A program made the position numbers and the translations under genes. This document shows positions 33,891 to 47,242 of a stretch of 64,000 nt of DNA, one piece after another. Numbering within the stretch: the first letter of the stretch is position 1; each line of letters begins with the position of its first letter. This DNA comes from an uncultured Methylobacillus sp. (GTDB taxonomy: Bacteria > Pseudomonadota > Gammaproteobacteria > Burkholderiales > Methylophilaceae): the NCBI GenBank assembly GCA_903824575.1, contig CAIJXJ010000170.1, forward strand, positions 62,001 through 126,000, read 5' to 3'. The notes beneath the pieces are model-generated. The model worked only from the letters and a program-made list of their open reading frames with translations. It ran no database searches and was not told where the DNA came from.

Positions 33891-34859
33891 TTAGAACTTG
33901 CGGTTGACTGCGAATGCCGACAAGTCAATCAAGGCTTGCCGGTATTGCGATTCAGGCAGGTGCGAGATTGCCCGGCAACCGGCCACGGCCTCGCTTTGGG
34001 CCAATTGACGCACGTAATCCAGAGCGCCGGTTTCACGTACGGCAGCCATGACTAAAGCTAACTCATCCAGCCCACCCTGTTCGATGGCATGGCGAATCAC
34101 TGCGGCTTGCTGCGCGTTGCCATGGCGCATGGCATAGAGAAGTGGCAAGGTAGGCTTGCCTTCGGCCAGATCATCGCCCAGGTTCTTGCCGATCTCGCTG
34201 CTGTCACCGCTAAAATCCAGCACATCGTCAATGAGCTGAAATGCAGTTCCCAGGCGGACGCCATACTCTGCCATAGCGGCTTCGTCCTCGCTCGACGCCC
34301 CGCACAGGATGGCGCCGAGGCGCGTGGCAGCCTCAAACAGTTTTGCCGTTTTGTAATGGATCACCTTCAAATAGGCTGCATCCGACACATCGGCATCATG
34401 GCAGTTGAGCAATTGCAGCACCTCGCCTTCTGCAATGATGTTGGTGGCATCAGCCAGCACCTGCATCACGCGCATGTTCTGCACCCCAACCATGATCTGG
34501 AAGGCGCGCGAATAGACGAAATCACCAACCAGCACACTGGCAGCATTGCCGAACAGGTTATTAGCGGTGGCCTTGCCACGGCGCATGCCGGAACCGTCAA
34601 CCACGTCATCGTGCAACAGGGTAGCGGTATGGATGAACTCCACCACGGCAGCCAGTTCATGGTGCCGGGACGTGATGTTGCCGAAGGTGCCGGCGGACAG
34701 CAGCACCAACGCCGGGCGCAGTCGCTTGCCACCACTGTTAACGATATAATCAGCGACCTGATTGACCAGTACGACTTCGGAATGGAGTCGCTGGCGAATG
34801 ATCACATCGACGGCGCCCATGTCGGCTGCGATGCAGGAATGTAGGGATTCGAGTGGCAC
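33891..34859 (-). CDS. ispB: Polyprenyl (octaprenyl) diphosphate synthase
   Basis: The 322-residue enzyme begins with GTG and shows both aspartate-rich motifs: LLHDDVVDGSGMRRGK (first DDxxD) and LIDDVLDFSGD (second). It also has the GGKRLRP pocket for the allylic substrate. It elongates farnesyl diphosphate to make the quinone side chain. The location divergent from rplU is the usual one in betaproteobacteria and E. coli. Confidence 0.94.
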   Translation of the reverse strand: MPLESLHSCIAADMGAVDVIIRQRLHSEVVLVNQVADYIVNSGGKRLRPALVLLSAGTFGNITSRHHELAAVVEFIHTATLLHDDVVDGSGMRRGKATANNLFGNAASVLVGDFVYSRAFQIMVGVQNMRVMQVLADATNIIAEGEVLQLLNCHDADVSDAAYLKVIHYKTAKLFEAATRLGAILCGASSEDEAAMAEYGVRLGTAFQLIDDVLDFSGDSSEIGKNLGDDLAEGKPTLPLLYAMRHGNAQQAAVIRHAIEQGGLDELALVMAAVRETGALDYVRQLAQSEAVAGCRAISHLPESQYRQALIDLSAFAVNRKF

Positions 34860-34941
34860 GTGAGATCTCGAGTAGTTCTATGGCTTAAGTTGCACAAGAT
34901 TTTAACATAGGCACCGCCCACGACCGTTGTAAAAATGGGCT

Positions 34942-34969
34942 TTGCATTTTCAGGACCTTTCCGTATAAT
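34942..34969 (+). promoter_or_regulatory. Sigma70 promoter of rplU-rpmA
   Basis: TTGCAT (34942-34947) and a consensus TATAAT (34964-34969) are 16 bases apart, about 40 bases before the rplU start. Confidence 0.8.
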
Positions 34970-35010
34970 GCGCGGTTCTTTGGAAAGCATAACGAACGAG
35001 GCATAAAATC

Positions 35011-35325
35011 ATGTATGCGGTCATCAAGACGGGCGGCAAGCAGTATCGCGTAGTCGCCGGCGAGAAGCTCAAGGTTGAACAACTGGCGGGCGAAGTAGGC
35101 AGTGAATTGGTCATTGACAAGGTGTTGATGGTTGCAGATGGTGACAATATCACCATTGGTTCACCCATCATCAACGGTGCGAAGGTCACGGCCACCGTGC
35201 TATCGCATGGTCGTCATGACAAGGTAATGATTTTCAAGTTTCGTCGCCGCAAGCACTATCGCAAGACGCAAGGTCATCGCCAGAATTACACTGAAATCCA
35301 GATCCAGCAAATCGCTGCCAAGTAA
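35011..35325 (+). CDS. rplU: 50S ribosomal protein L21
   Basis: The 104-residue protein starts [14 protein letters not shown] and has the C-terminal [16 protein letters not shown] rRNA-binding segment. It is followed 27 bases later by rpmA, the universal order. Confidence 0.99.
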   Translation: MYAVIKTGGKQYRVVAGEKLKVEQLAGEVGSELVIDKVLMVADGDNITIGSPIINGAKVTATVLSHGRHDKVMIFKFRRRKHYRKTQGHRQNYTEIQIQQIAAK

Positions 35326-35352
35326 GCTTTGGTAAGAATTAAGGGGAATTAA

Positions 35353-35610
35353 ATGGCACATAAAAAAGCAGGCGGCAGTTCCCGTAACGGCCGCGACTCA
35401 CACTCACAACGACTGGGAGTCAAGGCTTTCGGCGACCAACTGGTTACCGGCGGCAGCATCATTATTCGTCAGCGCGGCACCAAGATGTACCCTGGTGACA
35501 ACGTCGGCATGGGCAAGGATCACACCCTGTTCGCCAAGGTTGCTGGCCGGGTATCCTTCTCAGTGAAGGGTGCACTGCAGCACAAAATCGTGAGCATCAT
35601 CCCCGTCTGA
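35353..35610 (+). CDS. rpmA: 50S ribosomal protein L27
   Basis: The 85-residue protein starts [16 protein letters not shown], the flexible N-terminal arm that reaches the peptidyl transferase centre. A strong terminator follows. Confidence 0.99.
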   Translation: MAHKKAGGSSRNGRDSHSQRLGVKAFGDQLVTGGSIIIRQRGTKMYPGDNVGMGKDHTLFAKVAGRVSFSVKGALQHKIVSIIPV

Positions 35611-35632
35611 AGGTGATTGATGCCTCAATCCT

Positions 35633-35666
35633 AAAAGCCCTATCCTGGCGATAGGGCTTTTTTGTT
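35633..35666 (+). terminator. Rho-independent terminator after rpmA
   Basis: AAAAGCCCTATC (35633-35644) pairs with GATAGGGCTTTT (35650-35661), followed by T-rich sequence. Confidence 0.95.
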
Positions 35667-35675
35667 TTAAGCTAT

Positions 35676-37898
<2,223 letters not shown>

Positions 37899-37964
37899 AA
37901 AACCCAGATGGCAGAGAAGGCTAACCTGCACAGCGGGTTATGCCAAAACTACAATCGTTTTACT

Positions 37965-38044
37965 GTAGCGCAGGCGGCCTCGCCTGCAATCTTGCAATAG
38001 CCGGCTCAAAATAATACGGCTGCAGGAGAGGCCGCCAGCGCTAC
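37965..38044. repeat. 80-base REP-like inverted repeat between proB and purE
   Basis: The 24-base arms at 37965-37988 and 38021-38044 pair with two mismatches around a 32-base loop. The arms are GC-rich (GGCGGCCTCG core). This looks like a repeated extragenic palindrome or small mobile hairpin element, possibly also acting as a terminator. Confidence 0.75.
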
Positions 38045-38076
38045 CTTGGATCTTCTTCAAGCGAAAGGAATCACCA

Positions 38077-38577
38077 ATGACGACTCAACAACCCTTAATC
38101 GCCATCATCATGGGGTCCGACAGCGACTGGCCGGTGATGAAGGCGGCAGCTGCCCTACTGAACGATTTTGCTGTCGCTTTTGAAGCGCGCGTCATATCGG
38201 CACATCGTACCCCGGATCTGATGTTCGAGTTCGCCGACACCGCCCGCGCACGTGGCCTGCGGGCGATCATTGCAGGCGCTGGCGGCGCCGCCCACCTGCC
38301 TGGCATGGTTGCCGCCAAGACCATCGTCCCGGTGCTGGGCGTACCGGTCCCGTCCAAGCACCTGCAAGGGCAAGACTCTTTGCTATCGATCGTGCAAATG
38401 CCCAGAGGCATTCCGGTAGCGACCTTTGCCATCGGCGAAGCAGGGGCCGCCAACGCGGCCCTGTTCGCCATCGCCATGCTGGCATTGACGGATCAGAACC
38501 TGGCTGAAAAACTGACCGACTTTCGCCGCAAACAGGCCGAAAAAGTGCTGGGCATGACGCTCAAGGGGGACGCATGA
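38077..38577 (+). CDS. purE: 5-(Carboxyamino)imidazole ribonucleotide mutase
   Basis: The 166-residue class I PurE has the GSDSDWPVM nucleotide loop, the SAHRTPDL segment with the catalytic His, and the [10 protein letters not shown] motif. It moves the carboxyl group of N5-CAIR to give CAIR in purine synthesis. purK overlaps its stop (ATGA). Confidence 0.98.
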   Translation: MTTQQPLIAIIMGSDSDWPVMKAAAALLNDFAVAFEARVISAHRTPDLMFEFADTARARGLRAIIAGAGGAAHLPGMVAAKTIVPVLGVPVPSKHLQGQDSLLSIVQMPRGIPVATFAIGEAGAANAALFAIAMLALTDQNLAEKLTDFRRKQAEKVLGMTLKGDA

Positions 38578-39704
38578 TTCTGCCTCCCGCAATGCTTGGC
38601 ATGCTGGGTGGCGGCCAACTGGCGCGCTTCTTCGTCATCGCCGCGCATGAAATGGGCTACCGGGTGACGGTGCTAGACCCGGACCACAACAGCCCGGCTG
38701 GCCGCATCGCCGATGGGCATCTATGCGCCGCCTACGACGATTCTCAGGCACTCGAAAAAATGGCACAAACCTGCGTGGCCGTCACAACTGAATTCGAGAA
38801 TGTGCCAGCCAGCACGCTAACGACGCTGGCGAAGCGGGTGCGGGTCTACCCTGCCGCCTCCGCCGTCGCCATCTGCCAGCATCGGGTGTCGGAAAAGAAT
38901 TTTCTGCGCGAGCATGGCTTTCCGCACGCGCCTTATGCCGAGATCAACACCGAGTCCGACATCCCGGCAACAGATTCCAGCCTCTACCCCGCGATCCTGA
39001 AAGTTGCCCGATTCGGCTACGATGGCAAGGGCCAGGCGCGCGTGACCAATCCCGAAGAAGCCCTGGCGGCATTCCATCAATTCAAGAGCGAGCAGTGTGT
39101 TCTGGAGCAAATGCTGACCCTGGATTATGAAGTCTCGGTGGTACTGGCGCGCGATGCCGAGGGCCAAATCGCAGCCTTCCCGACGTCCGAGAACATCCAC
39201 CGCAATGGCATTCTGGACATCAGCATCGTGCCTGCCCGCGGCTCGATCGAGGATCGTGATGAGGCGCAGCTGCTGGCGCGCGCCGTCGCCGAAAAACTGG
39301 ACTTCGTGGGAACGCTGGGCGTCGAAATATTCGTCAGTGGCGGACAGTTATATGTCAACGAAATGGCACCACGCCCGCACAATTCAGGCCATTACACTTT
39401 GGACGCCTGCATCACCAATCAGTTCGAGCAGCAGATCAGAGCCTTGTGCGGGCTGCCCTTGGGCGATGCGCGCCTGCACAGCAATGCGGTCATGGTCAAT
39501 CTGCTGGGCGATGTATGGCCAGAGGGCCAGGCGCCGGACTGGAGCGTACTGTTTGAACAAACCAATCTGAAATTGCATCTGTACGGCAAACACGAAGCAC
39601 GACCGGGACGCAAGATGGGGCATTTCACGGTGGTTGGGGATGATGCCGATACGGTTCTGCAACACGCGCTGGCGGTACGTAAGCGCATCAAGGTCGAGGG
39701 CTAG
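38574..39704 (+). CDS. purK: 5-(Carboxyamino)imidazole ribonucleotide synthase
   Basis: The 376-residue ATP-grasp enzyme begins with [11 protein letters not shown] and contains the GYDGKGQ loop and the [15 protein letters not shown] motif. It makes N5-CAIR from AIR, bicarbonate and ATP. It is coupled to purE. Confidence 0.97.
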   Translation: MILPPAMLGMLGGGQLARFFVIAAHEMGYRVTVLDPDHNSPAGRIADGHLCAAYDDSQALEKMAQTCVAVTTEFENVPASTLTTLAKRVRVYPAASAVAICQHRVSEKNFLREHGFPHAPYAEINTESDIPATDSSLYPAILKVARFGYDGKGQARVTNPEEALAAFHQFKSEQCVLEQMLTLDYEVSVVLARDAEGQIAAFPTSENIHRNGILDISIVPARGSIEDRDEAQLLARAVAEKLDFVGTLGVEIFVSGGQLYVNEMAPRPHNSGHYTLDACITNQFEQQIRALCGLPLGDARLHSNAVMVNLLGDVWPEGQAPDWSVLFEQTNLKLHLYGKHEARPGRKMGHFTVVGDDADTVLQHALAVRKRIKVEG

Positions 39705-39882
39705 CGTAGCGACGGGGTTCAAGGCGAAATCAGCTTAGCCGTCCGGAAATATGGTCGGGACCAGGCAGCGTCAAGTGTCAGTAATGCCATCCCATCACTG
39801 CGGCCTGTGCTCGGATATGGCAAGACCCATGGTTTCGTTTATGCCAATGATGCAGATCATTGATGCAGATCCAAGAGGCAAC

Positions 39883-39911
39883 AAAAAAGCCAACTGTAAG
39901 TTGGCTTTTTT
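39883..39911. terminator. Bidirectional rho-independent terminator between purK and rpsT
   Basis: AAAAAAGCCAACT (39883-39895) and AGTTGGCTTTTTT (39899-39911) form a perfect 13-base stem with a GTA loop. A- and T-tracts on both sides make it work in both directions between the convergent genes. Confidence 0.95.
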
Positions 39912-39931
39912 GTGAAGCAGCATTACAAGAA

Positions 39932-40198
39932 TCAGGCTGCCATTGCCTTGACGGCAGCTGACAGACGGCTCTTATGACGCGAAGCCTTGTTCTTGTGAAT
40001 GATGTTCTTGTCGGCGATAGTATCGATCACACTGACGTTCTCCTGGTACGCGGCTTGTGCTGCAGCCTTGTCACCGGCTTCGACCGCCTTGATGATCTTC
40101 TTGATCGCGGTACGCAGCGCAGAACGCTGGCTCGCATTGTGGCCGCGTTGCTTGACCGCCTGACGGGCGCGCTTTCTCGCTTGTGCGGTGTTAGCCAT
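39932..40198 (-). CDS. rpsT: 30S ribosomal protein S20
   Basis: The 88-residue basic helical protein starts [16 protein letters not shown] and contains the conserved [15 protein letters not shown] segment near its end. Confidence 0.99.
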   Translation of the reverse strand: MANTAQARKRARQAVKQRGHNASQRSALRTAIKKIIKAVEAGDKAAAQAAYQENVSVIDTIADKNIIHKNKASRHKSRLSAAVKAMAA

Positions 40199-40235
40199 GA
40201 AAACTCCTGAGAATTAAGTAAAAATTGAACCCGTA

Positions 40236-40264
40236 ATCATACCTAGTCGCGCCGGCTTTTGCAA
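40236..40264 (-). promoter_or_regulatory. Sigma70 promoter of rpsT
   Basis: On the minus strand TTGCAA (40259-40264) and TATGAT (40236-40241) are separated by 17 bases, about 38 bases from the start codon. Confidence 0.75.
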
Positions 40265-40319
40265 CAAGCGATAGGTGCAGCCGTGGTAAGATGACGAACT
40301 CGAATTTTAACGTCCATTC

Positions 40320-41858
40320 ATGAATCTGCTCAAAGCGCTGGCCACGGTTGGCAGCATGACCTTTATTTCCCGCATTCTGGGCTTCGTCCGTGACACCCTG
40401 ATTGCACGCGTATTCGGCGCCGGCATCTACACCGACGCCTTCTTCATCGCCTTCAAAATACCCAATCTGCTGCGCCGACTGTTTGCCGAAGGCGCCTTTT
40501 CCCAGGCCTTCGTGCCGGTGCTGGCCGAATACAAGAACAGGCGCGGTCATGATGATACCCACATCCTGATCAACCATGTCGCCACCCTGCTTGGCCTCGC
40601 GTTGTTCGTCGTGACGCTGCTCGGCATCATTGCCGCGCCCTGGGTGGTTTACCTCAGTGCGCCGGGCTTCCATGCCAGTCCTGACAAGTTCCAGCTCACC
40701 GTGGATCTGTTGCGCATCATCTTCCCCTATATCCTGTTCATCTCGCTGGTGTCGCTAGCTGGTGGCGTGCTCAATACCTATAGTCGCTTCTCGGTACCGG
40801 CCTTGACGCCAGTCTTGCTCAACGCGTCCTTCATCGTCAGCGCGCTGTTTTTTGCGCCCTATTTTCACCCGCCGGTGATGGTGCTGGCCTGGGCCGTGCT
40901 GGCCGGGGGCGTGCTGCAACTGGCATTCCAGGTACCCTCTCTGCTCAAGCTCGGGCTGGTGCCGCGGTTTTCCCTCAATCTGCATGACGAAGGAGTGTGG
41001 CGAATACTGAAGCTGATGGGGCCAGCGGTATTCGGCGTTTCCATCGCCCAGTTGTCATTGCTGATCAACACCATCTTCGCCTCGTTCCTGGAAACTGGCA
41101 GCGTATCCTGGCTCTACTACGCCGATCGCCTGATGGAATTTCCAACCGGCATACTGGGTGTGGCCCTGGGGACCATCCTGCTGCCCAGCCTGTCCAAGAG
41201 CCATAGCATTGGCAGCCATGGCGAGTACTCGCGCCTGCTGGACTGGGGCTTGCGCCTGACATTCCTTCTGGCCCTGCCGTCGGCTGTCGCGCTGGCGGTG
41301 CTGGCCGTGCCCTTGATCGCCACCCTGTTCCACTACGGTCAGTTCACAGCGCATGACCTGTGGATGACACGACAGGCACTGATGGCCTACAGCTTGGGGC
41401 TGTTAGGCCTGATCCTGGTCAAGGTACTGGCCCCCGGCTTCTATGCACGCCAGAACATCAAGACACCAGTCAAAATCGCCATCTTCACCCTGCTGGCGAC
41501 TCAGATCATGAACCTGCTATTCATCTGGCAGCTGAAACATGCAGGTCTCGCGCTATCAATCGGGCTGGGCGCCTGCATGAATGCGGGGCTGCTGTATTAC
41601 CACCTGCGCCGCCATGAAATCTATCAGCCACAGCCCGGCTGGCAGCCATTTTTAGTAAAACTGACGACGGCCGTCGGTGTCATGGCACTGGTGTTATGGA
41701 TCTGCGGTGGAGAGCCTGACGCCTGGTTACATTACAAGCCACTGGAAAAACTGTGGCGGTTGGCTTGGCTGGTGACCATCGGTATCGCCAGTTATTTCGG
41801 CATATTGTGGCTGCTGGGATTGCGCTTGCAGGAATTCATGCGCAGGACAGCAACATGA
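40320..41858 (+). CDS. murJ: Lipid II flippase MurJ (MviN)
   Basis: The 512-residue integral membrane protein has about 14 helices and the MurJ start pattern ([20 protein letters not shown]), including conserved Arg residues of the central cavity. It moves lipid II across the inner membrane. ribF overlaps its stop by 4 bases, and the murJ-ribF-ileS-lspA order is typical. Confidence 0.97.
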   Translation: MNLLKALATVGSMTFISRILGFVRDTLIARVFGAGIYTDAFFIAFKIPNLLRRLFAEGAFSQAFVPVLAEYKNRRGHDDTHILINHVATLLGLALFVVTLLGIIAAPWVVYLSAPGFHASPDKFQLTVDLLRIIFPYILFISLVSLAGGVLNTYSRFSVPALTPVLLNASFIVSALFFAPYFHPPVMVLAWAVLAGGVLQLAFQVPSLLKLGLVPRFSLNLHDEGVWRILKLMGPAVFGVSIAQLSLLINTIFASFLETGSVSWLYYADRLMEFPTGILGVALGTILLPSLSKSHSIGSHGEYSRLLDWGLRLTFLLALPSAVALAVLAVPLIATLFHYGQFTAHDLWMTRQALMAYSLGLLGLILVKVLAPGFYARQNIKTPVKIAIFTLLATQIMNLLFIWQLKHAGLALSIGLGACMNAGLLYYHLRRHEIYQPQPGWQPFLVKLTTAVGVMALVLWICGGEPDAWLHYKPLEKLWRLAWLVTIGIASYFGILWLLGLRLQEFMRRTAT

Positions 41859-42769
41859 TGCGGATATTCCGGCACATTAGCCCATGCGCGATTCCAACCG
41901 CACTCGCCATCGGCAATTTCGATGGTGTGCACACCGGCCATATGACCATCCTGGCGACCCTGCGCGCTCGGGCGGCCGCCCTCGGTCTCGCCCCCAGTGT
42001 GATGACCTTCGAACCGCACCCGCGCGAATTTTTCGAGCCGCTGAAGGCACCTGCACGCCTGACCTCGTTGCGCGAGAAACTCGAACTATTCGCCGAAGCC
42101 GGGATGGAGCGCGTCTATTTATGCCGCTTCAACAAGAAATTTGCCGGTATCAGCGCGCAAGACTTCATGCACTCGACGCTACGCAGAACGGACACGCGCC
42201 TGATCCTGGTCGGCGATGACTTTCGCTTTGGTGCAGGCCGTAGCGGTGGCCTGAACGATCTGCGCGATCAGGGCTTCGTCGTCGAAACACTTGCCGACGT
42301 AACGGTCGACGGCACACGGGTATCGAGCACCGCCATTCGCGCGGCGCTGACAAACGGCGACCTGCAGCATGCAGAACGGCTGCTAGGGCGCCCCTACAGC
42401 ATCAGCGGGCATGTCTCGCACGGCGACAAGCTTGGCCGCGAACTGGGATACCCCACGGCCAACATCTACATGCTACACGAGCGGCCACCGCTTTTTGGCA
42501 TCTATGCGGTAAAATTGAGCGGTTTGGGCGGACCGGATTTACCAGGGGTCGCCAGCCTCGGCGTGCGGCCCACGACCAAGGCTAATGGCAAGCCCTTGCT
42601 AGAAGTTCATCTATTTGATTTCGACAAGGATATTTATGACCAGCATGTGCGCGTCCATTTCCTGAAAAAGCTGCGTGACGAGTCCAAGTTCCCCGATCTT
42701 GAGTCGCTCAGGTGTCAGATATCCCTGGATGAGCAGGCTGCCCGTGATTTTTTTAGAACCGAATTTTGA
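41855..42769 (+). CDS. ribF: Bifunctional riboflavin kinase/FAD synthetase
   Basis: From ATG 41855 the protein has 304 residues. The N-terminal FAD synthetase domain shows [10 protein letters not shown] and [13 protein letters not shown]. The C-terminal riboflavin kinase domain shows [16 protein letters not shown]. It makes FMN and FAD. The frame upstream of 41855 overlaps murJ and is not used. Confidence 0.97.
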   Translation: MMRIFRHISPCAIPTALAIGNFDGVHTGHMTILATLRARAAALGLAPSVMTFEPHPREFFEPLKAPARLTSLREKLELFAEAGMERVYLCRFNKKFAGISAQDFMHSTLRRTDTRLILVGDDFRFGAGRSGGLNDLRDQGFVVETLADVTVDGTRVSSTAIRAALTNGDLQHAERLLGRPYSISGHVSHGDKLGRELGYPTANIYMLHERPPLFGIYAVKLSGLGGPDLPGVASLGVRPTTKANGKPLLEVHLFDFDKDIYDQHVRVHFLKKLRDESKFPDLESLRCQISLDEQAARDFFRTEF

Positions 42770-42842
42770 CAGGATTAACCAGATTAAACAGATTATCCGG
42801 ATTAAAAAAATCCTGTGAATCCTGACAATCCTGTGCATCCTG
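42770..42842. repeat. Nine-base periodic inverted repeat between ribF and ileS
   Basis: The left arm is four variants of CAGGATTAA in tandem (42770-42805). The right arm has AATCCTG at 42809, 42818 and 42827 and CATCCTG at 42836, also at 9-base spacing. The two arms can pair in several registers. Similar AATCCTG arrays occur between genes in many bacteria; the role is unknown. Confidence 0.8.
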
Positions 42843-42867
42843 CCTGAATGAATTTGATTGATTCGAT

Positions 42868-45669
42868 ATGACCGATTATAAAACCACCCTGAACTTGCCT
42901 GACACTCAATTCCCGATGCGGGGCGATTTGCCCAAGCGCGAGCCGGCCTGGGTCAAACACTGGCAGGACAGAAAACGCTACCAGCGCCTACGTGAAAATG
43001 CAGGGGGTCGCCCCCGCTTCATCCTGCATGACGGACCGCCCTACGCCAACGGTGACATCCACATCGGTCATGCGGTGAACAAGATCCTCAAAGACATCAT
43101 CGTCAAGGCCAAAACCTTGTCCGGCTTCGACGCCCCCTACGTGCCGGGTTGGGACTGCCATGGCTTACCAATCGAACTGATGGTTGAAAAACAACATGGC
43201 AAGGACATTCCAGCGGCCAAATTCCGCGAATTATGCCGTGAATATGCCCGCGCCCAAGTCGAACGTCAGAAGGCAGATTTCATCCGTCTCGGCGTGCTGG
43301 GTGACTGGGATCATCCCTACCTGACCATGGACTTCAAGACCGAGGCAGACATCATGCGTGCGCTCGGCCTCATCCACGCCAATGGTTATCTGCATCAAGG
43401 TTCCAAACCGGTGCACTGGTGCGTGGACTGTGGCTCGGCGCTGGCCGAAGCCGAGGTTGAGTATGAGGACAAGAATTCACCCGCCATCGACGTTGCATTC
43501 AAGGTGGCAGACCCGATCGCGCTGGGTCAGGTGTTCGGCATTCCTCCGCTGCCAGAGCCTGCCTACGCCGTAATCTGGACCACCACGCCATGGACTTTGC
43601 CGGCCAACCAGGCGGTGTGCGTACATCCGGATTTTGCCTACGACCTGATCCAGACCGAAAAGGGATTGCTAATCCTGGCACGCGAACTGGCAGAATCCGT
43701 GCTGGCACGTTACGGCTTCGAGACCGTTGAAGTGATCGCCAACTGCCAGGGCTCGGCACTCGAACACTTGCGTCTAGAGCACCCATTCTACGACCGGACA
43801 GTGCCTGTTATTCTCGGCGACCATGTCACGTTGGAGACCGGTACCGGTCTCGTGCACACGGCACCAGCGCACGGCTTGGAAGACTATGCCGCAGGCATGC
43901 GTTACGATTTACCGGTAGACAATCCGGTAGGCGACGATGGCAAGTTCTACAGCCGGGTCGAAAAATTTGCCGGCGTCAACATCTGGGACGCCAACAAGCT
44001 GGTGATCGAGACCCTGGCCACCGCCGGCCTCCTGCTCGCCTCCGTCCGCATCAACCACAGCTACCCGCACTGCTGGCGCCACAAGACGCCGGTAATCTTC
44101 CGTGCCACGCATCAGTGGTTCATCGGCATGAGCCAACCGGGCGCGACCGGCCGGACGCTTCGCGAGATCGCCAACAGCGCCGTGGACGGCACTGCGTTTT
44201 TCCCTGACTGGGGCCGCGCACGCCTCGAGTCCATGATCAAGAATCGCCCGGACTGGTGTGTTTCGCGCCAGCGCAACTGGGGTGTACCGATGCCGCTATT
44301 CGTGCACAGGGAAACCGGCGAACCGCATCCCGACACCACTACCCTGCTGGAAAGAGTGGCGCTGATGGTGGAGAAGCGTGGCATCGAGGCCTGGTTCTCA
44401 CTCGATATCACCGAATTTCCCGACGTAGATGCGACCCTCTACAAGAAGGCGACCGACACCCTCGACGTATGGTTCGATTCCGGCGCCACCCATTTTTCAG
44501 TTCTGCGCCAGCGCCCCGATTTGCAGCACTTGGCAAGCCAGGGTTCGCAACACCCGGCCGACCTCTATCTGGAGGGCTCCGACCAGCACCGCGGCTGGTT
44601 CCAGTCCTCGCTCCTGACCGGCTGTGCCATGGACGGCCATGCCCCCTATGCTGCATTGCTGACGCACGGCTTCGTGGTCGATGGCTCCGGCCACAAGATG
44701 AGCAAATCCAAGGGCAATGTGATTGCACCGCAGAAGGTCATGGATACCTTCGGTGCCGACATCCTGCGCCTGTGGACAGCCTCAACCGATTATTCCGGTG
44801 AGCTCACCATCTCCGACGAAATATTGAAACGCGTGGTGGAAAGTTATCGCCGCATCCGTAATACCTTGCGCTTCCTGCTGGCTAATCTGGCCGACTTCAA
44901 TGCCACGACCGACATGCTGCCGGTCGATGACTGGCTGGAAATCGACCGCTACGCTGTTGCCCTTACCTCGTCACTGCAAGCCGACATGCTGGCCGCCTAT
45001 GACAGATACGAGTTCCATCTGGTAGCGCAGCGTTTCGTCGGCTTCTGCTCCGAAGATCTGGGTGGCTTCTATCTCGACATTCTGAAAGACCGCCTGTATA
45101 CAGCAGGCCTGCATTCACGCAGTCGCCGCGCCGCACAAAGTGCGCTATGGCATATCACGCACAGCCTGTTGAAGCTGATGGCACCGATCTTGAGCTTCAC
45201 GGCTGAAGAAGCGTGGGCAGAGATCAACGGCCACGATGAGGACGACAGCATACTGCTGCAACTGTGGCACCAGTTTCCGGCAACCGATCATGATCTGCTC
45301 TCCAAGTGGGAGAAAATCCGCGAATTCCGCGCCCGCGTCACCAAACAAATGGAAGAAGTCCGGGCCAGCGGCGGCATCGGTTCATCGCTGCAGGCCGAAC
45401 TGGATCTCCATGTGTCCGGCGAACTCCACAACACCCTGGCCAGCCTGGGGGATGACCTGCGCTTCGTACTGATCACCTCTCGCGCCACTTTGCATCAGGT
45501 CGCAAGCGAATCAGATGAAAAAATCGTGGTCACGCCCAGCACCCTGCAGAAATGCGAGCGCTGCTGGCACTACCGACAGGAGATCGGCCATGACAGCTCG
45601 CATCCGCACATCTGCGGGCGATGTGTGAGCAATCTGTATGGCAACGGCGAGCCACGCGAACATGCTTAA
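42868..45669 (+). CDS. ileS: Isoleucyl-tRNA synthetase
   Basis: The 933-residue class I synthetase has the HIGH motif ([11 protein letters not shown]), the KMSKS motif ([10 protein letters not shown]), the CP1 editing domain between them, and a C-terminal zinc finger with CERC and CGRC. Length and features fit the bacterial type 1 enzyme. lspA overlaps its end by 8 bases. Confidence 0.98.
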   Translation: MTDYKTTLNLPDTQFPMRGDLPKREPAWVKHWQDRKRYQRLRENAGGRPRFILHDGPPYANGDIHIGHAVNKILKDIIVKAKTLSGFDAPYVPGWDCHGLPIELMVEKQHGKDIPAAKFRELCREYARAQVERQKADFIRLGVLGDWDHPYLTMDFKTEADIMRALGLIHANGYLHQGSKPVHWCVDCGSALAEAEVEYEDKNSPAIDVAFKVADPIALGQVFGIPPLPEPAYAVIWTTTPWTLPANQAVCVHPDFAYDLIQTEKGLLILARELAESVLARYGFETVEVIANCQGSALEHLRLEHPFYDRTVPVILGDHVTLETGTGLVHTAPAHGLEDYAAGMRYDLPVDNPVGDDGKFYSRVEKFAGVNIWDANKLVIETLATAGLLLASVRINHSYPHCWRHKTPVIFRATHQWFIGMSQPGATGRTLREIANSAVDGTAFFPDWGRARLESMIKNRPDWCVSRQRNWGVPMPLFVHRETGEPHPDTTTLLERVALMVEKRGIEAWFSLDITEFPDVDATLYKKATDTLDVWFDSGATHFSVLRQRPDLQHLASQGSQHPADLYLEGSDQHRGWFQSSLLTGCAMDGHAPYAALLTHGFVVDGSGHKMSKSKGNVIAPQKVMDTFGADILRLWTASTDYSGELTISDEILKRVVESYRRIRNTLRFLLANLADFNATTDMLPVDDWLEIDRYAVALTSSLQADMLAAYDRYEFHLVAQRFVGFCSEDLGGFYLDILKDRLYTAGLHSRSRRAAQSALWHITHSLLKLMAPILSFTAEEAWAEINGHDEDDSILLQLWHQFPATDHDLLSKWEKIREFRARVTKQMEEVRASGGIGSSLQAELDLHVSGELHNTLASLGDDLRFVLITSRATLHQVASESDEKIVVTPSTLQKCERCWHYRQEIGHDSSHPHICGRCVSNLYGNGEPREHA

Positions 45670-46120
45670 GTGGCTGGGGATAAGCGCCATCATCATCGCG
45701 CTTGACCTCTATAGCAAGCACCTGATCGAGTCCGTATTCACCTATGGCGAACACTTGGTGGTGACGCCATACTTCGACTTGGTACTGTTTTACAATCCGG
45801 GAGCAGCATTCAGTTTCCTGGCCGGCGCCGGCGGCTGGCAGCGGCTATTTTTCAGCGCCTTCGCCGTGGTGGCGTCAGGGGTGATCGTGCATCTGCTACG
45901 CCGCCACCCGCAAAAGAAACTGTTCTGTCTGGCCCTGGGCCTGATCCTGGGCGGCGCGCTCGGCAATCTGTATGATCGCCTCACCTTGGGCCATGTCGTG
46001 GATTTCCTGTATTTCCACTACCGCAGCTTTTATTGGCCCGCCTTCAATGTGGCCGATTCTGCAATTTTCTGTGGCGTCGTGCTGCTGCTGTGGGACGAAC
46101 TTAAAAAGCCCGCCAAATAA
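45662..46120 (+). CDS. lspA: Lipoprotein signal peptidase
   Basis: From ATG 45662 the protein has 152 residues and four transmembrane helices. The catalytic aspartates lie in the GNLYDRL...VVDFL region and in FNVADSAIF, and [11 protein letters not shown] is also conserved. It removes signal peptides from prolipoproteins such as the secretin and OMF proteins in this window. A start at 45638 is possible. Confidence 0.96.
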   Translation: MLKWLGISAIIIALDLYSKHLIESVFTYGEHLVVTPYFDLVLFYNPGAAFSFLAGAGGWQRLFFSAFAVVASGVIVHLLRRHPQKKLFCLALGLILGGALGNLYDRLTLGHVVDFLYFHYRSFYWPAFNVADSAIFCGVVLLLWDELKKPAK

Positions 46121-46129
46121 AATTCCTGA

Positions 46130-46600
46130 TCAGTGCCGCTGACGCATCACGTCATAATCGTAATGCAGCACCAGCACTTCCTGGACCTTGATTCCCAACT
46201 GCTGGTCTATCTCCGCAATCAGCTGCTTCTTGAATCCGACTAGGTTATCGCTGTTGATGTCATTGATTTCTGAATTACGCAATATAGTGCCGATAATATC
46301 GCGGATGCGCGGCATGCTCTCCTCTGCCTTGATTCTGTATTTGATCGGGACCAGAAGTTGAAGGTCGGTGTGCACGACCGGGGTATTGCCCTGGGCATTG
46401 CGTTTGCAGGGCATGTTGATCTGGAACAACTCGACAATCGAGGTCAGCTTGGCTGTCTCCTGTTCAGGCGCCGGATTGGTCACCGCCTGCTTCTTCACGT
46501 CGGAGGACTTATCCCCGAGCAGGAACCAGAGCCCACCCAGTCCCAGCAGAGAAACGACCAGAACACCAACAGCGAGCAAAATCAGACTTTTCTTGTTCAT
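46130..46600 (-). CDS. FliL-like membrane protein
   Basis: From ATG 46600 the protein has 156 residues: one N-terminal transmembrane helix (about 5-26), a charged linker and a C-terminal domain with the FliL pattern (VHTDLQLLVPIKYRI, then an IRDIIGTIL helix and a KKQLIAEIDQQL helix). FliL modulates the flagellar motor. No flagellar gene is nearby, so it may be an orphan FliL or a stomatin-fold relative. Confidence 0.65.
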   Translation of the reverse strand: MNKKSLILLAVGVLVVSLLGLGGLWFLLGDKSSDVKKQAVTNPAPEQETAKLTSIVELFQINMPCKRNAQGNTPVVHTDLQLLVPIKYRIKAEESMPRIRDIIGTILRNSEINDINSDNLVGFKKQLIAEIDQQLGIKVQEVLVLHYDYDVMRQRH

Positions 46601-46696
46601 GATTAAAAATCCGTGAAGTAATTGAATTGCTCCAATTGTAGCGTGACTCATGGCGCTCAGCTATACGCGCCCCTTGTACCTGTCTTGCCCCTTGGC

Positions 46697-47242
46697 TCAT
46701 TCCTGATTTTTCGGTGGACTCTTGGCCAGCTTCCTTTGCAGAGTACGCCGGTGCATGTTAAGTACACGAGCGGTTGCTGAAACATTGCCTTGCTGCTGCG
46801 CGAATATGCGCTGGATATGCTCCCATTCCAGACGTTCCACCGTCAACGGATTAGTCATGATGCTGACTCGCGCATCGCCATCGGACCGTTTGAAGGCCGC
46901 TGCAACTTCATCCGCATCAACCGGCTTGGCCAGATAGTGGGTGGCACCGAGTTTAATAGCCTCGACTGCGGTTGCGATACCGGCGAATCCCGTCAGCATC
47001 ACGATGCGGGTTTCAGGATCCAGCGCGTGCAGATGGCGCACCAAAGTCAGCCCGGAGTCGCCCGGCATCTTCAGGTCCACCAACGCATATTCCGGTGGTT
47101 CTGTTGCAGCCAACCGCTTCGCCGATGCGACATCATGCGCCACCTTGACACTAAATCCTCGGTGCTCCAGCGCGCGGGCCATGACGGCGCAGAAGGTGAC
47201 ATCATCATCCACCAGTAAAAGACTTGGTTGATCCGGAGTCAT
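46697..47242 (-). CDS. regA: Response regulator, RegA/PrrA/ActR family
   Basis: The 181-residue protein has a receiver domain (DDD pocket, Asp in YALVDLKMPGDSG, Lys in AKPVD) and a Fis-type helix-turn-helix at the C-terminus (WEHIQRIF, NVSATARVLNMHRRTLQRKL). The short Fis output domain without an AAA module marks the RegA group. It forms an operon with the RegB-like kinase, overlapping by 4 bases. RegBA systems control respiration and carbon fixation genes in response to redox state. Confidence 0.9.
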   Translation of the reverse strand: MTPDQPSLLLVDDDVTFCAVMARALEHRGFSVKVAHDVASAKRLAATEPPEYALVDLKMPGDSGLTLVRHLHALDPETRIVMLTGFAGIATAVEAIKLGATHYLAKPVDADEVAAAFKRSDGDARVSIMTNPLTVERLEWEHIQRIFAQQQGNVSATARVLNMHRRTLQRKLAKSPPKNQE

